In this document: piece after piece, positions 59,909 through 64,000 of the stretch
Numbering within the stretch: the stretch's first letter is position 1
Layout: each line of letters opens with the position of its first letter
From: Streptomyces lavendofoliae
GTDB lineage: Bacteria > Actinomycetota > Actinomycetes > Streptomycetales > Streptomycetaceae
DNA length: 64,000 nt
Assembly: GCF_014649735.1 (NCBI RefSeq)
Contig: NZ_BMTP01000013.1
Location: 62,001 to 126,000, forward strand
Reading direction: 5' to 3'
Notes under the pieces: model-generated
The model's database searches: none
What the model was told of the DNA's origin: nothing
What the model saw: only the letters and a program-made list of their open reading frames with translations
Program-made: the position numbers and the translations under genes

Positions 59909-60499
59909 TCACTTCAGCCGTTCCGCGACGCGTGCCCGCATCGTCTTCATGGAGAAGCCGCGCGGGTCGACCTTGCCCGGCTGCCACTCCAGGTGGCCGA
60001 TGACCGAGCGGGCGGTCCACCCGTGCCGGCGGCAGATCGCGGCGGCGGCCTTCTCGATGGCCAGCAGTTGCGCCTCGGGCCACGGGTCCTTGCCGTTGCC
60101 GAGGTTCTCGCACTCGAACCCGTAGAAATGGGTGTTCCCGTCGACGTTCGCCTGGTTGTCGTGCGGCAGCGCCTTCTCGGCGATGACCGCGCGCAGTACG
60201 TCGCGGTCGCCCTGGCCGGCGTGGTTGGCGCGACCGTACCCGACCAGGTGGACGTGGCCGTCCTTGGTGATCACGCCGTGGCAGAGCGGGCCGGGCAGGC
60301 CGGGGCGGCCGTCCCGGCAGAGGCGGACGGTGTTGTCCCGGCCCTGGGTCACGGTGTGGTGGATCATCACACCGTGGACGGGCCCCCAGGGGCCCTTGTG
60401 GTCGCGGTTGTGGGTGCGCCAGTCGCCGACCTCGACGACGGTGAGGCCTTCGTCGCGCAGCGCGTCGAGAAAGCCGTTCGCGGACATGGGTGGGGCCAT
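59909..60499 (-). CDS. N-acetylmuramoyl-L-alanine amidase (PGRP/Ami_2 type)
   Basis: A 196-residue zinc amidase cutting the lactyl-amide bond of peptidoglycan. Zinc ligands are the His in VMIHHTVTQG and the later ligands in the GHLEWQPGKVDPRG segment; HFYGFECEN is typical of Ami_2. There is no signal peptide, so export would need another route, or it acts after lysis as phage endolysins do. The ATG at 60499 follows GGAGG. It is divergent from the encapsulin gene. Confidence 0.85.
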   Translation of the reverse strand: MAPPMSANGFLDALRDEGLTVVEVGDWRTHNRDHKGPWGPVHGVMIHHTVTQGRDNTVRLCRDGRPGLPGPLCHGVITKDGHVHLVGYGRANHAGQGDRDVLRAVIAEKALPHDNQANVDGNTHFYGFECENLGNGKDPWPEAQLLAIEKAAAAICRRHGWTARSVIGHLEWQPGKVDPRGFSMKTMRARVAERLK

Positions 60500-60750
60500 G
60501 CCGCCTCCTTCGGTTCGTTCCTGTGCGGGTCCTACCCGTGGGGTACGGAAGCGGCGCGCGGCGGACTCACCGTTCGGATGGCGTGCGAGCCGATCCGGAC
60601 AATCGCTCCTGGGGCTGAAGTGGCGTGGGGAACGCAAGTCATGCCCAGTGAGTGGAGATCCATTCTCGCTCGTTTGTGTAATGGCGCCGGCACGTTGCGT
60701 GCTGAAAGGCTTTTCCTCAGAAGGTCAGACCATGATCGAGAGGGATGTTC

Positions 60751-62166
60751 ATGTCGGTTGGTCCGGTTGGCGAGGAGATCCGTTCGGAGCAGGAGGCGCC
60801 GCAGCAGAGTCTCGGTACCGCCGCCGCGCGGAACCTGGCGACCACCACCAAGTCGGTTCCGCAGATGCAGGAGATCACCTCGCGGTGGCTGTTGCGGATG
60901 CTTCCGTGGGTGCAGGTGCAGGGTGGTACCTACCGGGTGAACCGGCGGCTCAGCTACTCGGTGGGCGACGGGCGCGTGACATTCGTGCAGACCGGCCCGC
61001 GGGTCGCGGTGATCCCGAACGAGCTGCGGGAGCTGCCGGCCCTGCGCTCGTACGAGGACGACGCGGCGCTCGCGGAGCTGGCCCAGCGGTGCGCGCAGCG
61101 GGAGTTCGCGGCGGGTGAGGTGATCGCCGAGGCGGGCACCCCCACCGACCGGGTGTTCCTGCTGGCGCACGGCCGCGTCGAGCAGGTCGGCACCGGCCCG
61201 TACGGGGACGAGGCGGTCCTCGGCTTCCTCGCCGACGGCGCGTACTTCGGCGACGGCTGCCTGACCGACCGCGACGCCACCTGGGACTGGACGGCCCGCG
61301 CCGCGACCGCCTGCACGGTGCTGGAGCTCACCCGCGCCGACGTGACGAACCTCGCGGAGCGCGCCGAGTCGCTGGCCGGACACCTGGCCGCCCTGGCGTC
61401 CCTGCCGCACCAGCGCACGAACAAGTACGGCGAGAAGGCCATCGACCTGTCGGCGGGGCACGTGGGCGAGGCGGTCGTCCCGCACACCTACGTCGACTAC
61501 GAGGCATGCCCGCGCGAGTACGAACTGAGCGTCGCGCAGACCGTGCTGAAGGTCCACAGCCGGGTCGCCGACCTCTACAACCAGCCGATGAATCAGACCG
61601 AGCAGCAGTTGCGGCTCACCGTCGAGGCGTTGCGGGAGCGCCAGGAGCACGAGCTCATCAACAACCCGGAGTTCGGGCTGCTGTCCAACTGCGACTACGG
61701 CCAGCGCCTCCAGCCGCACGACGGCGTGCCCGGCCCGGACGACATGGACGAGCTGCTCTCCCGGCGCCGGGGCAACAAGCTGTTCCTCGCGCACCCTCGC
61801 GCCATCGCCGCGTTCGGCCGCGAATGCAACAGGCGGGGCCTGGTGCCCGGCTCGGTCGACGTGGCGGGCCACCAGATCCCGGCGTGGCGCGGGGTGCCGA
61901 TCTTCCCGTGCAACAAGATCCCGATCTCCGACGCCCGGACGACCTCCATCCTCTGCATGCGTACGGGCGAGGCGGACCAGGGCGTCATCGGTCTGCACCA
62001 GACGGGCATCCCCGACGAGATCGAGCCGAGCCTGTCGGTCCGGTTCATGGGCATCAACGAGCAGGCGATCATCTCCTACCTGGTCACCGCGTACTACTCG
62101 GCGGCCATCCTCGTCCCGGACGCGCTCGGTGTCCTGGAGAACGTGGAGGTCGGCCGCTGGCACTGA
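60751..62166 (+). CDS. Family 2B encapsulin shell protein (EshA type)
   Basis: A 471-residue HK97-fold encapsulin monomer of family 2B, formerly described as the EshA nucleotide-binding protein. Residues 1-95 contain the N-terminal arm and start of the shell fold (SRWLLRMLPWVQVQGGTYRVN). Residues 100-210 hold an inserted cyclic-nucleotide-binding-like domain (FAAGEVIAEAGTPTDRVFLL, ADGAYFGDGCLTD) in which the phosphate-binding cassette is degenerate. The rest is the HK97 fold (YEACPREYELSVAQTVLKVH, GINEQAIISYLVTAYYSAAI). The ATG at 60751 is chosen because GAGAGGG lies six bases upstream. The polyprenyl synthase gene follows and is the probable cargo. Confidence 0.9.
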   Translation: MSVGPVGEEIRSEQEAPQQSLGTAAARNLATTTKSVPQMQEITSRWLLRMLPWVQVQGGTYRVNRRLSYSVGDGRVTFVQTGPRVAVIPNELRELPALRSYEDDAALAELAQRCAQREFAAGEVIAEAGTPTDRVFLLAHGRVEQVGTGPYGDEAVLGFLADGAYFGDGCLTDRDATWDWTARAATACTVLELTRADVTNLAERAESLAGHLAALASLPHQRTNKYGEKAIDLSAGHVGEAVVPHTYVDYEACPREYELSVAQTVLKVHSRVADLYNQPMNQTEQQLRLTVEALRERQEHELINNPEFGLLSNCDYGQRLQPHDGVPGPDDMDELLSRRRGNKLFLAHPRAIAAFGRECNRRGLVPGSVDVAGHQIPAWRGVPIFPCNKIPISDARTTSILCMRTGEADQGVIGLHQTGIPDEIEPSLSVRFMGINEQAIISYLVTAYYSAAILVPDALGVLENVEVGRWH

Positions 62167-62205
62167 CGCCCGGCCGCGGCGCCCCCGCCGGCGCCGTACG
62201 GGTGC

Positions 62206-62233
62206 GGGGCCGGACCCGCGCGGGTCCGGCCCC
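62206..62233 (+). terminator. Hairpin after the encapsulin gene
   Basis: Perfect 13-base arms (62206-62218 and 62221-62233). The rest of the 277-base gap to the polyprenyl synthase gene is a GC-rich series of degenerate CCCGCGCGGG-CCGGC repeats. Read-through to the next gene may be partial. Confidence 0.65.
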
Positions 62234-62443
62234 GGCCTCACGCCCGCTCCCGGTCCTGCGCGGGGCCGGCGTACTCCGGTCCCGGTCCTGCGCGGGCGTC
62301 GAGCCGTGTCGGTTCGGGACCCGCGCGGGGCCGGCCCGTGCCGGCTCAGGACCCGCGGGGTCGGCGAACCCCGCTCCCGGGCCCGCGCGGGCCGGCGTAC
62401 CCCTACTGCTCGCTGTGCGTTCTGCTGCCCGAAGGAAGTGATC

Positions 62444-63490
62444 GTGACCAGCACGGATACCGCGACGGCCGAGAGCCGGGGGGCCGCGGTGCTCCTCGAC
62501 CGGACCCGGACGGTCGTCACCCCCCAGTTGCGCGCCACGGTGGAGACGCTGCCCGGCTCCATACGGCGCGTGGCGATGTACCACTTCGGCTGGGAGGACC
62601 CCGACGGCAGGCCCACCGCCGGGCAGGCCGGCAAGGCGATCCGGCCCGCACTGGTGCTCGCCGCCGCGCGGGCCCTCGGGGGCGAGCCGCACACCGCCGT
62701 CCGGGCGGCCGCCGCCGTGGAGCTCGCGCACAACTTCACGCTCCTGCACGACGACATCGTCGACGAGGACCCCACGCGCCGCAGCAGGCCCACCGCCTGG
62801 ACCGTCTTCGGCATGCCGGACGCACTGATCGCCGGGGACGCCATGCTCGCCCTCGCGCTGCGGCTGCTCGCCGAGGACCGGCACCCGGCGGCGGCCGCGG
62901 CCTCCGCGCGGCTCGCCGCCTGCGTGATCGAGCTGTGCGCCGGCCAGCAGGCGGACTGCGCCTTCGAGGCCCGGGGGCCGCACGAGGTGTCGCTGGACGA
63001 GTGCCTCGCCATGGCCACCGCCAAGACGGGCGCGCTCCTCGGCTGCGCCTGCGCCCTGGGCGCGCTGTACGCGGGCGCCGGCGAGGAGGAGGTCGCCGCG
63101 ATGGACGCGTTCGGGCGTGAGGCGGGCCTGGCGTTCCAGCTGATCGACGACCTGATCGGCATCTGGGGCGACCCGGAGCGCACGGGCAAGCCCGCCGGGG
63201 CGGACCTGGCCGCGCACAAGAAGTCGCTGCCCGTGGTGGCGGCCCTCGGCTCCGGCACGCCCGCCGGCGCCGAGCTCGCGGAGCTGTACGGACGGCCCGG
63301 CCTCGACGCCGCCGGCGTGCGGCGGGCGGCGGACGCGGTGGAGCGCGCGGGCGGGCGTGACTGGGCGCAGGCGGAGGCCGCGGACCGGATGGCGCGGGCG
63401 GTGCAGCAACTGTCGCGGGCGGTGCCGGACCTGACGGCGGCCGGTGACCTGCTGGCCCTCGCGGAGTTCGTCACCCGCCGCACCCGCTGA
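62444..63490 (+). CDS. Polyprenyl diphosphate synthase, probable encapsulin cargo
   Basis: A 348-residue trans-isoprenyl diphosphate synthase. The first Asp-rich motif is DDIVD (103-107), preceded by NFTLLH; the second is changed to DDLIG (235-239), so magnesium binding on that side is reduced and product range may be altered. GKAIRPAL and TAKTGALL are conserved. The GTG at 62444 follows GAAGGAAG. Family 2B encapsulins are typically encoded with polyprenyl transferases or terpene cyclases, and this gene directly follows the shell gene. The N-terminal 20 residues are disordered and could be a loading segment, though short. Confidence 0.88.
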   Translation: MTSTDTATAESRGAAVLLDRTRTVVTPQLRATVETLPGSIRRVAMYHFGWEDPDGRPTAGQAGKAIRPALVLAAARALGGEPHTAVRAAAAVELAHNFTLLHDDIVDEDPTRRSRPTAWTVFGMPDALIAGDAMLALALRLLAEDRHPAAAAASARLAACVIELCAGQQADCAFEARGPHEVSLDECLAMATAKTGALLGCACALGALYAGAGEEEVAAMDAFGREAGLAFQLIDDLIGIWGDPERTGKPAGADLAAHKKSLPVVAALGSGTPAGAELAELYGRPGLDAAGVRRAADAVERAGGRDWAQAEAADRMARAVQQLSRAVPDLTAAGDLLALAEFVTRRTR

Positions 63491-63773
63491 GCCGCCGCAC
63501 CCGCCGACCCGGGCCCCGCGCGGTGTCCCGCCGGGCCGGGGCCGGTCGGCCCGCGCCGTCCCGGGCGCGCCCCGCCCCGGCCGGGGCCCGTCCCCGGCGT
63601 ACCCCGGTAGCCCCGTCGCCGTAGCCCCGCCGCCCCCGTCGGGGCGCCGCCCGGTGGTGTCCGCCGCGACGGCCGGCGCGGCCGTACCCGGACGTACCGG
63701 ATACGGCAGCGCACCGGCGCGACGGCCCACGGCGCCGGGCGTGCGCTGCTCGTGCCCGCCCGGGGCCCCGCGG
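63491..63773. other. GC-rich intergenic stretch
   Basis: This 283-base stretch is extremely GC-rich with runs of CCCCG and GGGGCC. It lies between the convergent polyprenyl synthase and TetR-like genes. I see no convincing gene or site beyond weak hairpins. Confidence 0.5.
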
Positions 63774-64000
63774 CTACCGGACGCCGGCGGGCACGATCGC
63801 GTTCACCACCGTCTCCACGACCCGGTCCAGCTCCTCCTCGGACACCACCCCGGGCAGGGTGAAGTGCTCCAGCAGCAGGCCCGTCATGGCCAGATACAGC
63901 ACCAGCACGGTGTCCGCGTCGCCCGGCAGCCCCGCGTCCTGGTGGAAGCGGACGTTCTCCTCCAGGTCGGCGCGGACCGCCCGGGTCAGCTCGGCCCGGA
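63774..64000 (-). CDS. TetR-family regulator, C-terminal part (runs off the window)
   Basis: The last 75 codons of a gene that continues beyond the window, ending at a TAG at 63774-63776. The reading TRAVRADLEENVRFHQDAGL and EEELDRVVETVVNAIVPAG is helical and resembles the ligand domain end of TetR/AcrR regulators. The DNA-binding domain is not visible, so the family is tentative. It converges on the polyprenyl synthase gene. Confidence 0.6.
   Translation of the reverse strand, partial: RAELTRAVRADLEENVRFHQDAGLPGDADTVLVLYLAMTGLLLEHFTLPGVVSEEELDRVVETVVNAIVPAGVR

Noticed and set aside
62129..62443. An N-terminal extension of the polyprenyl synthase reading back into the encapsulin gene
   Set aside because: The in-frame upstream stretch is Arg/Pro low-complexity, overlaps the end of the shell gene and the hairpin at 62206-62233, and a good ribosome site precedes the GTG at 62444.
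1..64000. CRISPR arrays or a secondary-metabolite gene cluster
   Set aside because: No regularly spaced repeats, no cas genes, and no PKS, NRPS or terpene cyclase gene are visible; the only biosynthetic-type gene is the polyprenyl synthase paired with the encapsulin.

Overview
The base composition, the heavy GC bias at third codon positions and the gene order identify this as a Streptomyces chromosome. The order matches, from memory, the conserved core region that in S. coelicolor runs through roughly SCO5150-SCO5250: UPF0182, catalase, aroA/rsgA, sigR-rsrA, nrdABS, dasR-dasABCD-nagB, PdtaS-like kinase/wblE, sigH and an EshA-type shell protein. The species cannot be named from the sequence. 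No prophage, CRISPR array or intact mobile element is visible. The only signs of DNA turnover are an IS5-type transposase relic between two identical initiator tRNA genes and a decayed short-chain dehydrogenase gene.

Layout. 0-14 kb: a ThiF-like adenylyltransferase, a YgjP-like metallopeptidase, a TerD-AIM24 fusion with two stand-alone AIM24 paralogues, a zinc metalloprotease coupled to a Nudix hydrolase, an atypical SDR, moaE, a secreted PDZ-Lon protease and a 994-residue UPF0182 membrane protein. 14-18 kb: two identical tRNA-fMet genes flanking a Sel1-repeat protein, an IS relic and a hypothetical gene. 18-27 kb: a Fur-type regulator divergent from catalase, CBS protein, hisN, TetR/SMR pair, aroA-rsgA, M50 protease, SRAP protein, alpha/beta hydrolase. 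27-33 kb: the thiol-stress pair sigR-rsrA with its autoregulatory promoter, two coupled membrane HD-domain proteins, a TPR protein and def. 33-40 kb: a zinc D-Ala-D-Ala carboxypeptidase, then the class Ia ribonucleotide reductase genes nrdA-nrdB with a downstream AraC-type gene (nrdS), controlled by a cobalamin riboswitch and probable NrdR boxes. 40-50 kb: cstA-ybdD, then the chitin/GlcNAc regulon core: dasR divergent from dasA-dasB-dasC-dasD, with nagB and a SIS-domain gene sharing a DasR site. 50-53 kb: an SDR relic, a probable small RNA with a DasR-like operator in its promoter, a PdtaS-type histidine kinase and wblE. 53-60 kb: a lipid kinase, sigH with its anti-sigma factor, a UBP zinc-finger protein, a CPA1 antiporter, a PLP enzyme and a muramoyl amidase. 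60-64 kb: a family 2B encapsulin shell gene (EshA type, with an inserted cyclic-nucleotide-binding-like domain) followed by a polyprenyl diphosphate synthase, its likely cargo, and the end of a TetR-type gene.

How parts work together. DasR links chitooligosaccharide uptake (DasABC), intracellular GlcNAc release (DasD), GlcN-6-P catabolism (NagB, SIS protein) and probably the small RNA at 51.3-51.4 kb. SigR/RsrA, the catalase/Fur pair and SigH/anti-sigma are stress modules. The nrd genes respond to B12 and nucleotide status. The encapsulin-prenyltransferase pair is the least conventional system: a protein nanocompartment apparently dedicated to isoprenoid chemistry.
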